Of a stretch of DNA of 62,002 bases, positions 15,559-24,593 are shown one piece after another. Each line of letters begins with the position of its first letter. Position 1 is the first letter of the stretch. The position numbers and the translations under genes were made by a program. The stretch comes from Methylobacter psychrophilus (GTDB lineage Bacteria > Pseudomonadota > Gammaproteobacteria > Methylococcales > Methylomonadaceae): contig NZ_JAOEGU010000023.1 of the NCBI RefSeq assembly GCF_025583945.1, forward strand, positions 1 through 62,002, read 5' to 3'. A model generated the notes under the pieces. That model was not told the origin of the DNA. It saw only the letters and a list, made by a program, of their open reading frames with translations, and did not search any database.

Positions 15559-15670
15559 AATTTCAGGCATAAAAAAAGGACTGGGCTAAAAGCCTAAGTC
15601 CTTGTTTTTTATGGTGCCTCGGGCCGGAATCGAACCGGCATGACCTTACAGTCGAGGGATTTTAAGTCCC
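15559..15670. repeat. attR: 112 bp direct repeat
   Basis: Identical to 5439-5550. Here the repeat joins the 5' part of tRNA-Leu, so the element has restored a complete tRNA gene together with its terminator. Confidence 0.9.
15571..15603 (-). terminator. Intrinsic terminator of tRNA-Leu
   Basis: On the minus strand the stem AAGGACT.AGGCT / AGCC.AGTCCTT is followed by a run of seven T. It lies eight bases beyond the tRNA 3' end and is duplicated in the left repeat (5451-5483). Confidence 0.85.
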
Positions 15671-15698
15671 TTGCGTCTACCAATTTCGCCACCGAGGC
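15612..15698 (-). tRNA. tRNA-Leu(UAA)
   Basis: The minus strand begins GCCTCGGTGGCGAAATTGG and ends with CCGAGGCACCA, so the acceptor stem pairs and CCA is encoded. The anticodon arm reads GGGACTTAAAATCCC (anticodon TAA), the T arm GGTTCGATTCC is standard, and the variable arm is long, as in tRNA-Leu. The 87 bases fit. The 3' part was supplied by the integrated element. Confidence 0.95.
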
Positions 15699-16015
15699 AT
15701 CTATATCTTTGGTAAGCCGTGCATTATATAGCAACTACAAAAATAAACCAGACCTATCTGATTTTTTTTAAACAATAGCCAATGTTTTTATTGTTTAACA
15801 CGACTGTTATTTGCTTATGCCATAACAATCCACTAAATTAATTGTCACGTATAAGTTTGCGTGAATTATTGATGTTTTTATAGGTACATGGCTATTTTAA
15901 TAGAGGTATGAGTATTTTTAGTATACATTTAAAGGGCATGAAAAATTACCAGAATTGCACTTCGGAGTTAAATCCGCCTTTTAATACATTTAATTTTAAA
16001 CAGGAAAAACTTTTA

Positions 16016-16693
16016 ATGCACGTTTTCAGTAAGCTGTTATTTTTCTATCTGTTACTATTTTTAAGTCTTGCTATTCGCGCTGAAGGTACGAGTGAAAAGC
16101 TGATGATAGGCTCTTTTTCATCGGGATCACTCGATCACTGGGAAGCCAAGGAGTTTAAAGGCAAGACCAATTATCAATTAGTTGATCTTGCCGGAACCAA
16201 CGTATTAAAAGCTGAAAGTACTGGAAGTGCTTCAGGTTTATTTAATGAACAGCGTATTGATCTACATAAAACGCCAGTTATGAACTGGCGTTGGCATATC
16301 GAAAATCGGCTCGGTAACGATCTTAATGAGCAGGAAAAATCCGGTGATGACTATGCGGCACGGGTTTATGTGGTTGTTAGTGGGGGTGCTGCTTTTTGGC
16401 AAACCAAGGTTCTTAATTATGTCTGGGCCAGCACTTCGCCTATCGGTAAAGTCTGGCCTAATGCCTACGCTTATGCAGGTGCCAATGGAAAAATGACGAT
16501 GATTGCACTTCGGTCATCAGCTGATAAAACCGGTACTTGGTATACTGAAAAGCGAAATATCCTTGCCGACCTGAAACAACAGTTTGGTGAAGATATACAA
16601 TATATTGATGCGGTTGCCGTTATGTCTGATACCGATGATTCCAATGGGAAAGTAACGGCTTATTACGGCGATATTTACTTTAGTACAAACTAA
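16016..16693 (+). CDS. DUF3047 periplasmic protein
   Basis: 225 residues. A signal peptide (MHVFSKLLFFYLLLFLSLAI, cut near AEG) precedes a DUF3047 domain with MNWRWHIEN, EKSGDDYAARVYVVVSG, LNYVWASTSPIGKVWPNAYA and VAVMSDTDDSNGKVTAYYGD. These are the typical conserved blocks of the family, which has a jelly-roll-like fold and no known reaction. A longer frame begins at 15908, but the signal peptide only starts at 16016, which decides the start. The next gene, arsS, begins eight bases after the stop, so the two are probably cotranscribed. Confidence 0.8.
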   Translation: MHVFSKLLFFYLLLFLSLAIRAEGTSEKLMIGSFSSGSLDHWEAKEFKGKTNYQLVDLAGTNVLKAESTGSASGLFNEQRIDLHKTPVMNWRWHIENRLGNDLNEQEKSGDDYAARVYVVVSGGAAFWQTKVLNYVWASTSPIGKVWPNAYAYAGANGKMTMIALRSSADKTGTWYTEKRNILADLKQQFGEDIQYIDAVAVMSDTDDSNGKVTAYYGDIYFSTN

Positions 16694-16700
16694 TTACATT

Positions 16701-17666
16701 ATGCACGGCACATTACCTTATTTGGAACAAACCGATTTTCCTGCTATTAACAGACACACTCTGGAAATATTACAGGTTAATCTGGGTTATTTGTGTAACC
16801 TGAGTTGCACGCATTGTCATGTCAACGCGGGACCCAAGCGCACGGAATTAATGGGTAAAGAAACCGTAGATTTGGTTCTGGACTTTATTAAAAGAGAAAA
16901 TATTCATACGCTTGATTTAACCGGTGGTGCGCCGGAAATGAATCCGCATTTTACCTATTTGGTTATGCAGGCAAGGGCAATGGGTGTTACCGTTATTGAC
17001 CGTTGTAATCTGGTTATTCTTGAAGAACCAGGATTTGAAGACATGGCCGGGTTTCTTGCCGCCAATAAGGTAGTGATCACTGCTTCATTGCCCTGTTATC
17101 TTGAAGATAATGTCGATAAACAACGTGGTAAAGGTACATTTAATAGTAGTTTGTCAGCGTTAAAAAAATTAAACAGTTTGGGGTTTGGTCAAGCGGATAG
17201 CGATTTACAGCTTAATCTAGTCTTTAATCCGCAAGGTATTGATTTGCCGCCAGAGCAAAAGGCCTTGGAAAAAGCCTATAAGGAGCATCTGCAAGTACAC
17301 TATGGTATTGTTTTTAACAAGCTGTTTGCCTTAACCAATCTTCCTGTACAGCGCTTTGGCAGTATGTTGATTAGTAAAGGCCTGTTTAATGACTATTTGC
17401 AATTATTAAAAGACAATTACCGATCGGAAAATCTGTCGAGTGTCATGTGTCGTAATACCTTGAGTGTGGATTGGCAAGGTTTTGTTTATGATTGCGATTT
17501 TAACCAGATGCTACAACTGCCTTTAGGTGCAAATCCGGTAAATAAAACGCATTTAAGCGATCTAATCGATACTTCATTATTAACGGGTTCCGCTATTAAT
17601 ATACGTCAGCATTGTTATGGCTGTACGGCGGGGCAGGGCAGTAGTTGCGGGGGGGCTTTGGATTAA
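16701..17666 (+). CDS. arsS: Arsenosugar biosynthesis radical SAM protein ArsS
   Basis: 321 residues. The radical SAM cluster motif is CNLSCTHCHVNAGPKRTELM, with LDLTGGAPEMN as the SAM-binding glycine strand and CYGCTAGQGSSCGG at the C-terminus for auxiliary cluster ligands, as in the Cys-rich radical SAM family that includes ArsS. ArsS moves the 5'-deoxyadenosyl group of SAM onto dimethylarsenite during arsenosugar synthesis. No arsM methyltransferase is adjacent; the partner upstream is a DUF3047 protein. The fold is certain; the arsenic substrate is inferred from the family. Confidence 0.82.
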   Translation: MHGTLPYLEQTDFPAINRHTLEILQVNLGYLCNLSCTHCHVNAGPKRTELMGKETVDLVLDFIKRENIHTLDLTGGAPEMNPHFTYLVMQARAMGVTVIDRCNLVILEEPGFEDMAGFLAANKVVITASLPCYLEDNVDKQRGKGTFNSSLSALKKLNSLGFGQADSDLQLNLVFNPQGIDLPPEQKALEKAYKEHLQVHYGIVFNKLFALTNLPVQRFGSMLISKGLFNDYLQLLKDNYRSENLSSVMCRNTLSVDWQGFVYDCDFNQMLQLPLGANPVNKTHLSDLIDTSLLTGSAINIRQHCYGCTAGQGSSCGGALD

Positions 17667-17780
17667 ACCGCTCAATTATAGATCAACCGCTACTGTAATC
17701 CTGAAAAACGGTGGTTGATTTCTTAAAAGCACGAAAGCCAAAAGTATACACTTTCAGGTGATAGCAAAAAATCAGCTTAC

Positions 17781-18022
17781 CTCAGGGGGCATAGGTATCT
17801 ACACAACTTTTCCTCATAATAAAAACAATGAGTTGCAGAAGCGCCAAGCTCCCTCTCTTGTTGGAGAGGGCTGGGGTGACGACTGCACGGATGCAGGAGG
17901 TAGAGCAATGCAGGAGCAATTGCCGAGGAGAGTAAAATCAAGCAGTTACATTCCCATCATCCCAACCTTCTCCCTTTGGAGAAGGAGCCGTAGGACTTGT
18001 GTAGATATCTATGCTCAGGGGG
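17781..18022. mobile_element. MITE-like element with 9 bp target duplication
   Basis: Inverted ends CATAGGTATCTACACAA (from 17790) and the complement of CATAGATATCTACACAA (to 18013) bound about 224 bp without a gene. CTCAGGGGG flanks both sides (17781-17789 and 18014-18022), a perfect 9 bp duplication. Inside is an inverted repeat of the CTCCCTCTC...GAGAGGG and TTCTCCC...GGAGAAGG type. Confidence 0.75.
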
Positions 18023-18132
18023 GGGGCATTGCGTAACGGGAATGTTTCGAACTGTTGCAGGAATAAAAAGCAGAGAGCATCAGGACAAATCTGCTACAAG
18101 TAGTTGTTTTTAAGTCAAGTAACTAAAAATTT

Positions 18133-18173
18133 TGCCACAGATTCCAAATTATAAATAAATTTGATCTGTGGCA
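18133..18173 (-). terminator. Possible terminator of ettA
   Basis: TGCCACAGAT (18133-18142) pairs with ATCTGTGGCA (18164-18173) with an AT-rich loop; on the minus strand the stem is followed by AAAATTTTTAG. It lies 47 bp past the ettA stop. Confidence 0.5.
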
Positions 18174-18219
18174 GTTTATTGCTTAATAAAAAACCTACAC
18201 TACAGCCATGATGATTTGA

Positions 18220-19884
18220 TCAAGACAGTTTTTTATATTTGAGGCGATGTGGGTTATTGGCATCACTGCCCAAGCGGCGATGGCGATCGGCTTCATAATC
18301 TTCATAGTTACCTTCAAACCACACTACCTGACTATCGCCTTCAAAGGCCAGTATGTGCGTAGCAATTCTATCCAGAAACCAGCGATCATGCGAAATAACT
18401 ACCGCACAACCTGGAAAAGCAAGCAGCGCTTCTTCCAAGGCTCTCAGGGTTTCAACATCCAGATCGTTAGTTGGTTCATCAAGCAGCAAGACATTGCCGC
18501 CGGTTTTTAGTAGTTTGGCTAAATGCACGCGATTGCGTTCGCCACCGGAAAGATCGCCGATACGTTTGCCCTGGTCTGCACCTTTAAAGTTAAAGCGTCC
18601 AACATAAGACCGTGAGGGCGTTTCATATTTACCAACCGTAATTATGTCCAAGCCATCAGAAATTTCTTCAAAGACGGTTTTTTTCGGGTCAAGGTCATCA
18701 CGTAACTGGTCAACGTAAGCCAGTTCAACCGTTTGTCCCAGTGTTAAGGTACCGGAATCTGGCTGTTCAAGACCTGCCATCATGCGGAATAGGGTAGTTT
18801 TACCCGCGCCGTTAGGGCCGATAATACCAACGATACCGCCGGGTGGCAGTTTAAAGCTCAAGTCGCTGACTAATAACTTGTCTCCGAAAGCTTTAGTGAT
18901 TTTATCGGCTTCAATAACGACATCACCCAAGCGAGGGCCGGGCGGAATATAAATCTCATGAGTTTCATTACGTTTTTGCACATCGGATGATGACAGTTCG
19001 TCAAAGCGTGCAAGCCGTGATTTACTTTTGGCATGACGGCCTTTTTGGTTGGAGCGCACCCATTCCAGTTCTTCTTTCATGGCTTTTTGGCGGGAAGATT
19101 CCTGCTTTTCTTCTTGCAACAGTCGAGTGCTTTTTTGTTCCAGCCAGCTTGAGTAATTTCCTTCCCACGGAATGCCTGCGCCTCTGTCCAGTTCCAGTAT
19201 CCAGCCCGCTACATTATCCAAAAAGTAACGATCATGGGTTACGGCAACTACGGTTCCGGGATAATCATGCAGAAAGCGTTCCAACCAGGCAACCGATTCT
19301 GCATCCAGATGGTTGGTCGGTTCATCCAATAACAGCATATCAGGATTGGATAATAACAATCGACATAAGGCTACGCGGCGTTTTTCACCACCCGATAATT
19401 TGGTGACATCAGCATCCCAATCCGGCAAACGTAAGGCATCTGCTGCAACTTCAAGTTTGCGTTCCAGATTATGACCGTCACAGGCATTGATAATATCTTC
19501 CAAGCGTGCTTGATCGGCAGCTAATTTATCAAAATCGGCATCAGGATCGGCGTAAGCGGCATAAACTGCATCAAGTTGGTCCAAAGCGGCCTTGATTTCA
19601 ATGACCGCCTCTTCAACATTGCCGCGCACGGATTTATTGGGGTCAAGTTGCGGTTCTTGTGGTAAATAGCCAATATTAATACCTTTTAGCGCGATAGCTT
19701 CGCCTTCGATTTCCTTATCGATGCCCGCCATAATTCTCAGCAGCGTTGATTTTCCGGAGCCATTTAAACCCAGAACGCCAATTTTTGCACCAGGGAAAAA
19801 AGACAACGAAATATCTTTAAGGATATATTTTTTGGGTGGGACGATTTTGCCGACCCGATTCATTGAATAGATGTATTGCGCCAT
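18220..19884 (-). CDS. ettA: Energy-dependent translational throttle protein EttA
   Basis: 554 residues, the usual length. Two ABC domains without membrane parts: first Walker [10 protein letters not shown] (about 39-47) and signature LSGGEKRR, second Walker [10 protein letters not shown] and signature LSGGERNR, both with LLLDEPTN Walker B. The arm and linker of the EttA subfamily ([29 protein letters not shown]) are present. EttA binds the ribosomal E site and slows the first peptide bond when ATP is low. A 94 bp stretch of this gene (19647-19740) has a partial copy at 22249-22340. Confidence 0.95.
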   Translation of the reverse strand: MAQYIYSMNRVGKIVPPKKYILKDISLSFFPGAKIGVLGLNGSGKSTLLRIMAGIDKEIEGEAIALKGINIGYLPQEPQLDPNKSVRGNVEEAVIEIKAALDQLDAVYAAYADPDADFDKLAADQARLEDIINACDGHNLERKLEVAADALRLPDWDADVTKLSGGEKRRVALCRLLLSNPDMLLLDEPTNHLDAESVAWLERFLHDYPGTVVAVTHDRYFLDNVAGWILELDRGAGIPWEGNYSSWLEQKSTRLLQEEKQESSRQKAMKEELEWVRSNQKGRHAKSKSRLARFDELSSSDVQKRNETHEIYIPPGPRLGDVVIEADKITKAFGDKLLVSDLSFKLPPGGIVGIIGPNGAGKTTLFRMMAGLEQPDSGTLTLGQTVELAYVDQLRDDLDPKKTVFEEISDGLDIITVGKYETPSRSYVGRFNFKGADQGKRIGDLSGGERNRVHLAKLLKTGGNVLLLDEPTNDLDVETLRALEEALLAFPGCAVVISHDRWFLDRIATHILAFEGDSQVVWFEGNYEDYEADRHRRLGSDANNPHRLKYKKLS

Positions 19885-20427
19885 AGTCTTTACTTGATCA
19901 ATTTAAGGTGCGTAAAGATTACCAGAAGTAGGCACTTTAGGCCCAGCTTTTACTTCTTGATATTGATTCCTGAATTTTATATTTTTAACATATTTAGCAT
20001 TTAGTACAGTTAGTGCTGATATTGTAGCAATTATTGTTTTTTCTTGGGGCGTTATTTACAAGTTAATACATCAGGGTAGATAAGGGTTTGACTATTATTA
20101 TGTCACATGTTTAAAACGTAAATGGTTGTGGCATATTTTCGATAGTATTTTATATGGATTTACATAAGAATTTATGTGTTATCTTAATATTACTGGCAAG
20201 CTATGCTTGATGAATAAAGCTTATATACGATACGATTTTTATGCATAAAATATCAAACTGACATAATAATGTAACAAGATGAATGTATAGTCTCTCAGAA
20301 ATTAAATTTCCTTATTAATTTTAGGTGAAGACTTTAAAATTTAGTGATGTTTTGTACAAGAATTGGAAATTATTTCTCTGAAAATGTACAGATTGATTTA
20401 TAGCGATTATTTTCCATTTTATTACTA
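19885..20427. other. Intergenic region with degenerate repeat
   Basis: Divergent promoters for ettA and the GGDEF-EAL gene must lie here. A degenerate relative of the 115 bp repeat (20286-20392) has the ends TCTCAGAAATTAAATTT and AAATTATTTCTCTGAAAATG but lacks the central palindrome. No gene is visible. Confidence 0.5.
20286..20392 (+). repeat. Degenerate copy B of the 115 bp repeat
   Basis: Both end motifs are recognisable in the same orientation as copy A, and the length is close, but the central CATCCCTT palindrome is absent. Confidence 0.5.
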
Positions 20428-22230
20428 ATGAATTTACAAATACAGAGCTCCAAGAAAAAAAAAGTAATCGATTTTGATGTAAGTAACGAATATTTTAATA
20501 ATTCATTACACCGGAGCCAATTTTCTACGGTAAAAGATCTGGTGTACTACGTTAAACCTATTTCTTCGGATATGTGGTGCCTGGATGTTTTAACGCTTTT
20601 TAGTAAAGATACGACAATTTTTACTGTGCCGATTGTTAATGAAAATAATATTCCGGTTGGGTTGATTAGTCGAGGACGTCTAACGGAGCTCTTTTTTAAA
20701 CCTTATGCCAGGGATTTACATCATAAAAAAACGATTGGCGAAATTATGCAGAAGGATGCAGTTATTGTCGATACCAATACCAGTATTGACGATCTTGCAA
20801 ATATTACGATTAACGCCGGCATGCTGCATATGGTTAATGGTTTTATTGTTGTTGAGCGTGGTAGCTATATTGGTATGGCAACAGGGCAGAAATTACTTGA
20901 GGAAATTACCTATCGCAAGCAACAGGATCTGCATTATCTGGCACATTTCGACCAGCTTACCGGTCTACCTAACCGATTATTGTTTAAAGACCGCTTACTG
21001 CAGTCAATTCAACAGGCAAAACGTACTAATAAGCTGTTTAGCCTGATTTTTGTTGATTTGGATCGTTTTAAATATATTAACGATACGTTAGGCCACAGCT
21101 TTGGCGATGAATTGTTAAGGATTTTTTCGCAAAAATTAACTGTTAACGTAAGAGAAAGTGACACCGTAGCGCGCTTGGGAGGTGATGAATTTGTTATCAT
21201 CCTGCAAAATTTGGTTGAAGCTAAAGATGCAGAAAAAATTGCCCTGGATATTATTGAGTATATTAGAAAGCCGATGCTGATATACGATCAAGAAATTCAA
21301 ATTACCGCAAGCTTGGGTGTGGCATTGTATCCGATGCATGATGATTCGCTCGATGGCTTACTTCGAAAAGCTGATGCTGCGATGTATGAAGTCAAGGAAA
21401 AAGGGCGTAATAATTATGCAATGTACTCTGACGTATCTGATTGTGGTTTTATTCAGCGAAACTCCCTTGAGGTAGGACTGAGAATGGCGTTGAATAAAAA
21501 TGAATTTTCCCTGTATTATCAACCGCAAATTAATCTTGAAAGTAATGAAGTAGTTGGCGTGGAAGCCTTGTTGCGTTGGCATCATAATGAATTAGGTCTA
21601 ATACCACCTGCCCAATTTATTCCTATTGCCGAAGAATCAGGCCTAATTATTTCTATTGGTGAATGGGTACTAAATGAAGCTTGTCGACAGCAGGTTGATT
21701 GGATTAGCCAAGGCTTGCCACCCTTGCGGATCGCCGTTAACGTATCGGCTATTCAGTTTCGGCAGAATAATTTTTTTGATTGCGTCAAAAAGGCAATCGA
21801 TAATAGCGGCATAGATCCAAGTTATCTTGAACTGGAATTGACCGAAAGTCTGGTGATGACAAATCCGCTACAAACCGTATCAATGTTGAATAAAATCAGG
21901 TCTCTAGGAATTAAGTTTGCTATTGATGATTTTGGCACAGGTCATTCAAGTTTGAGTTATTTAACCCGGTTTCCTATAGACAAACTTAAAATAGATCAGT
22001 CTTTTATTCGTAATATTCAGGGTGTACCCGGTAATGAGGCTATTGTTCGGGCGATCATTGCATTAGGCAGTAGTTTAGGTTTGGAAATTATTGCCGAAGG
22101 CGTTGAAACATTGGATGAACTGGACTGCATTAAAAATTATAATTGCCAAGAAGTACAAGGCTATTTTTTCTCAAGGCCAATTCCCGCAGATGACTTTAAA
22201 GCATGGCATCAAGATGTTATGAAAGGTTAA
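20428..22230 (+). CDS. CBS-GGDEF-EAL cyclic-di-GMP protein
   Basis: 600 residues. An N-terminal region with a CBS pair (about 35-165; DMWCLDVLTLFSKDTTIFTV, IMQKDAVIVDTNTSIDDL) is followed by a GGDEF domain (about 170-335) with intact RLGGDEF and an EAL domain (about 345-600) with VEALLRW, ELTESL, DDFGTGHSSLSYL and AEGVET. Catalytic residues of both the diguanylate cyclase and the phosphodiesterase are present, so either or both activities are possible, tuned by nucleotide binding to the CBS pair. It is cytoplasmic with no membrane segment and stands alone. Confidence 0.9.
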   Translation: MNLQIQSSKKKKVIDFDVSNEYFNNSLHRSQFSTVKDLVYYVKPISSDMWCLDVLTLFSKDTTIFTVPIVNENNIPVGLISRGRLTELFFKPYARDLHHKKTIGEIMQKDAVIVDTNTSIDDLANITINAGMLHMVNGFIVVERGSYIGMATGQKLLEEITYRKQQDLHYLAHFDQLTGLPNRLLFKDRLLQSIQQAKRTNKLFSLIFVDLDRFKYINDTLGHSFGDELLRIFSQKLTVNVRESDTVARLGGDEFVIILQNLVEAKDAEKIALDIIEYIRKPMLIYDQEIQITASLGVALYPMHDDSLDGLLRKADAAMYEVKEKGRNNYAMYSDVSDCGFIQRNSLEVGLRMALNKNEFSLYYQPQINLESNEVVGVEALLRWHHNELGLIPPAQFIPIAEESGLIISIGEWVLNEACRQQVDWISQGLPPLRIAVNVSAIQFRQNNFFDCVKKAIDNSGIDPSYLELELTESLVMTNPLQTVSMLNKIRSLGIKFAIDDFGTGHSSLSYLTRFPIDKLKIDQSFIRNIQGVPGNEAIVRAIIALGSSLGLEIIAEGVETLDELDCIKNYNCQEVQGYFFSRPIPADDFKAWHQDVMKG

Positions 22231-22248
22231 TGGCAATCATTTGACCCC

Positions 22249-22340
22249 GTTGCGATTCTTGTGGCAGATAACCGATATTAACCTTTTTGCGCAATAGCTT
22301 CGCCTTCGATTTCCTTATCTATGCCCGCCATAATTTTCAG
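22249..22340 (-). pseudogene. Stray 92 bp copy of part of ettA
   Basis: Aligned with 19647-19740 in the same orientation it shows only about a dozen differences and a two-base gap; the best part is 22283-22340. It would encode the segment around [14 protein letters not shown]. The stop codon of the acyltransferase gene lies in its right edge, so a recombination event joined the two. Confidence 0.75.
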
Positions 22341-24409
22341 TTGAGAAATTTAATTAATTCTTGGCCAATTATATCGCTTCCATATATTGATAAGTGATGT
22401 TGATCTCGGTAAAAAGGCTTCCCTTTTTTCATGAGAAAACAATTATCTTCATCGCAGAACGTATTGATCGGGTCAAGAATTAAAAGCTCCGGGAATTTTT
22501 TGGTTAACTTTTCAATTAATTTATCCTCATTAACTCTCTGGAATTCAACATAATTTCTGGAAATAGTACAGTCGGATGATGAATAAAATAAGGCTTTTTC
22601 TCTTTTTAAGCAGTAATCTCTGAAATCGTCTGCAATATCAGGGGGGTCTCTTACAAATACAATTTTCCTCTTGTATTCACGAATTTTCTCGATTGTTCGA
22701 CTTAAACCAAAGTAAACTTTTTCTTGGTTTGTTAATTTATTTTCATGTTCATATATTGAAACAAGAGAAATCCCTCCCCAAAATTCTCGTTCTCTTTTAT
22801 TAATCAATTTGCCGTCAAGAACGGGTCTCCAAAAAGAAGAAAGGATTACGGTATTTATACCGGGATTATTTTTTAATAGATCTAAATTTTTAGACAAAAA
22901 ATCGATCCTTGCACAAGGATGATCATCTTGGTTATTTTTTACATGTAAAAAGATTCCAAGTAATGGCGTGCAAGTGCCTGCTGCAATTATCCCGGTGTTA
23001 GTTAACTTTGCGATACCGGGAAAAAGGTGGTTTCCGTGACTATCACCAATAATCATGATTTTAAGAGTATCACCAGAAACTTGGCAAGGGCTCATTAGGT
23101 ATTTTTTGTTGCATTCCGTGTCGTTTCCGTAATCCCACTTCGAACTTTTTGTAATCATCTCGTACTTTTGAGGGAGCGCCCTGAAGCCTAACCCATCAAG
23201 CTTATAGGTGTTGTATCCAACATAACCAACAATTACTATTAGTATGAGTAGTATGATTGTTTTTGCATTGCCATATTTGCCAAAACGAATTGGCTTTTCA
23301 ACCAGTATGTATGTCAGCCAGGCAAGCAGGATTGAAACAAAAACAGCAGTAATACGTATCTCACGTGCTGGTGTTTCACTTTCCACTATGCGAGCAAATG
23401 ACAGTAAAGGCCAGTGCCATAAATATAGCGGAAAGCTAATCAGTCCAAACCATACCAATATACGATTAGAGAGAATTGTACGATTTAGCCATGCTTGCGG
23501 GCCAGAAGAAATAATAAGTACCGCACCAAGCGTTGGTAATAGTGCCCACGAGCCTGGAAAGTGTCTTTCTTTTGTAATGATTAGAATGCCGGTACTAATT
23601 AGTGCTGCACCTAAAAGCGATTGGACGTTGCGTAGCGTGTTGCCGTTTGCTTCAGATGTGTGTACATAGGTAACAACCCCCAACCACAGATCAAGTTTTT
23701 GTTTGTATTTGGAAAATATGTTTTGTTTGTATAATTTGATATAGGCGAGAATAGATCCGGTCAATAATTCCCAGAAACGTGTTTGTGGAGAATAGAAAGT
23801 CGCTACAGCGCCAGTGTGTACCCCTTTAATATTCAGAACAAATGAGACGACAGCAATAACAATCGTAACCGTTAATAAATTAAATTTTCTTTTCCATGCA
23901 GCCCACAGCAACAACGGCCATATAATATAAAACTGCTCTTCAATACCAAGCGTCCATAAGTGCAACAGCGGCTTTGTCTCTGCAGCATTGTCAAAGTAGC
24001 CACTTTCATTCCAAAACACAAAGTTAGAAACAAAACCAGCACCAGCAGCAATGTGTTTACCAAGTTGTTTGTATTCGTCTGCCAGTAATGCAAACCAGCC
24101 AAATGTAAAGCTGGCAATTAATACCAGTAGCAGAGCAGGAAATATGCGCTTAATACGGCGACTGTAAAACTCAACAAAGCTAAAGCTGTCGCGCTCCAAG
24201 TTATCAAAAATAATTGTTGAGATTAAAAAGCCGGAAAGGACGAAGAAAATATCTACGCCAATAAATCCTCCCTTAACCCAGTTGGGAAATGCGTGAAAAC
24301 CAACGACAGAAAGAACTGCTATAGCACGTAAGCCGTCAATGTCTGCACGATATTTAGGGTGAGATAAATGACCAGATTTGTACGCTGGGAGGGTAGTGTC
24401 GATTGTCAT
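22337..24409 (-). CDS. Acyltransferase-3 with fused SGNH domain (OafA-like)
   Basis: 690 residues. The N-terminal half (about 1-390) is an acyltransferase-3 domain with about ten membrane helices and the conserved YRADIDGLRAIAVLSVVGFH (catalytic His), GFIGVDIFFVLSGFLI and YSRRIKRIFPALL. The C-terminal part (about 430-690) is an SGNH-type periplasmic domain with IMIIGDSHGNH and DQHHLS. Proteins of this layout O-acetylate surface polysaccharides: the membrane half passes acetyl groups to the outer domain, which modifies the glycan. It has no glycan-synthesis neighbours, so the substrate is unknown. Its 3' end abuts the ettA fragment. Confidence 0.9.
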   Translation of the reverse strand: MTIDTTLPAYKSGHLSHPKYRADIDGLRAIAVLSVVGFHAFPNWVKGGFIGVDIFFVLSGFLISTIIFDNLERDSFSFVEFYSRRIKRIFPALLLVLIASFTFGWFALLADEYKQLGKHIAAGAGFVSNFVFWNESGYFDNAAETKPLLHLWTLGIEEQFYIIWPLLLWAAWKRKFNLLTVTIVIAVVSFVLNIKGVHTGAVATFYSPQTRFWELLTGSILAYIKLYKQNIFSKYKQKLDLWLGVVTYVHTSEANGNTLRNVQSLLGAALISTGILIITKERHFPGSWALLPTLGAVLIISSGPQAWLNRTILSNRILVWFGLISFPLYLWHWPLLSFARIVESETPAREIRITAVFVSILLAWLTYILVEKPIRFGKYGNAKTIILLILIVIVGYVGYNTYKLDGLGFRALPQKYEMITKSSKWDYGNDTECNKKYLMSPCQVSGDTLKIMIIGDSHGNHLFPGIAKLTNTGIIAAGTCTPLLGIFLHVKNNQDDHPCARIDFLSKNLDLLKNNPGINTVILSSFWRPVLDGKLINKREREFWGGISLVSIYEHENKLTNQEKVYFGLSRTIEKIREYKRKIVFVRDPPDIADDFRDYCLKREKALFYSSSDCTISRNYVEFQRVNEDKLIEKLTKKFPELLILDPINTFCDEDNCFLMKKGKPFYRDQHHLSIYGSDIIGQELIKFLN

Positions 24410-24475
24410 TTTTGATAAGGATGATCTTTGCTGTTGGTTGTATTAGCCATTATGCAATGTAACCAGGGCATAAAA

Positions 24476-24543
24476 CCACAAAGACACAAAGTTCACGAAA
24501 AAACCTAAGCAAAAAACTTCGTGTTCTTCGTGTCTTCGTGGTG
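24476..24543. repeat. REP-like inverted repeat (CTTCGTG type)
   Basis: Left arm 24476-24500 and right arm 24519-24543 are near-complementary, with TTCGTG.TCTTCGTGG-type words. It lies between two minus-strand genes and could form a strong RNA hairpin. Confidence 0.65.
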
Positions 24544-24593
24544 TGAAATTAATCTTCCTGCATTCTGTGTGATTAAATAGTCGGGCTTTCTGA

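Noticed and set aside
17758-18036. 92-codon plus-strand frame
   Set aside because: It runs through the MITE-like unit and its low-complexity G runs; the composition is not protein-like.
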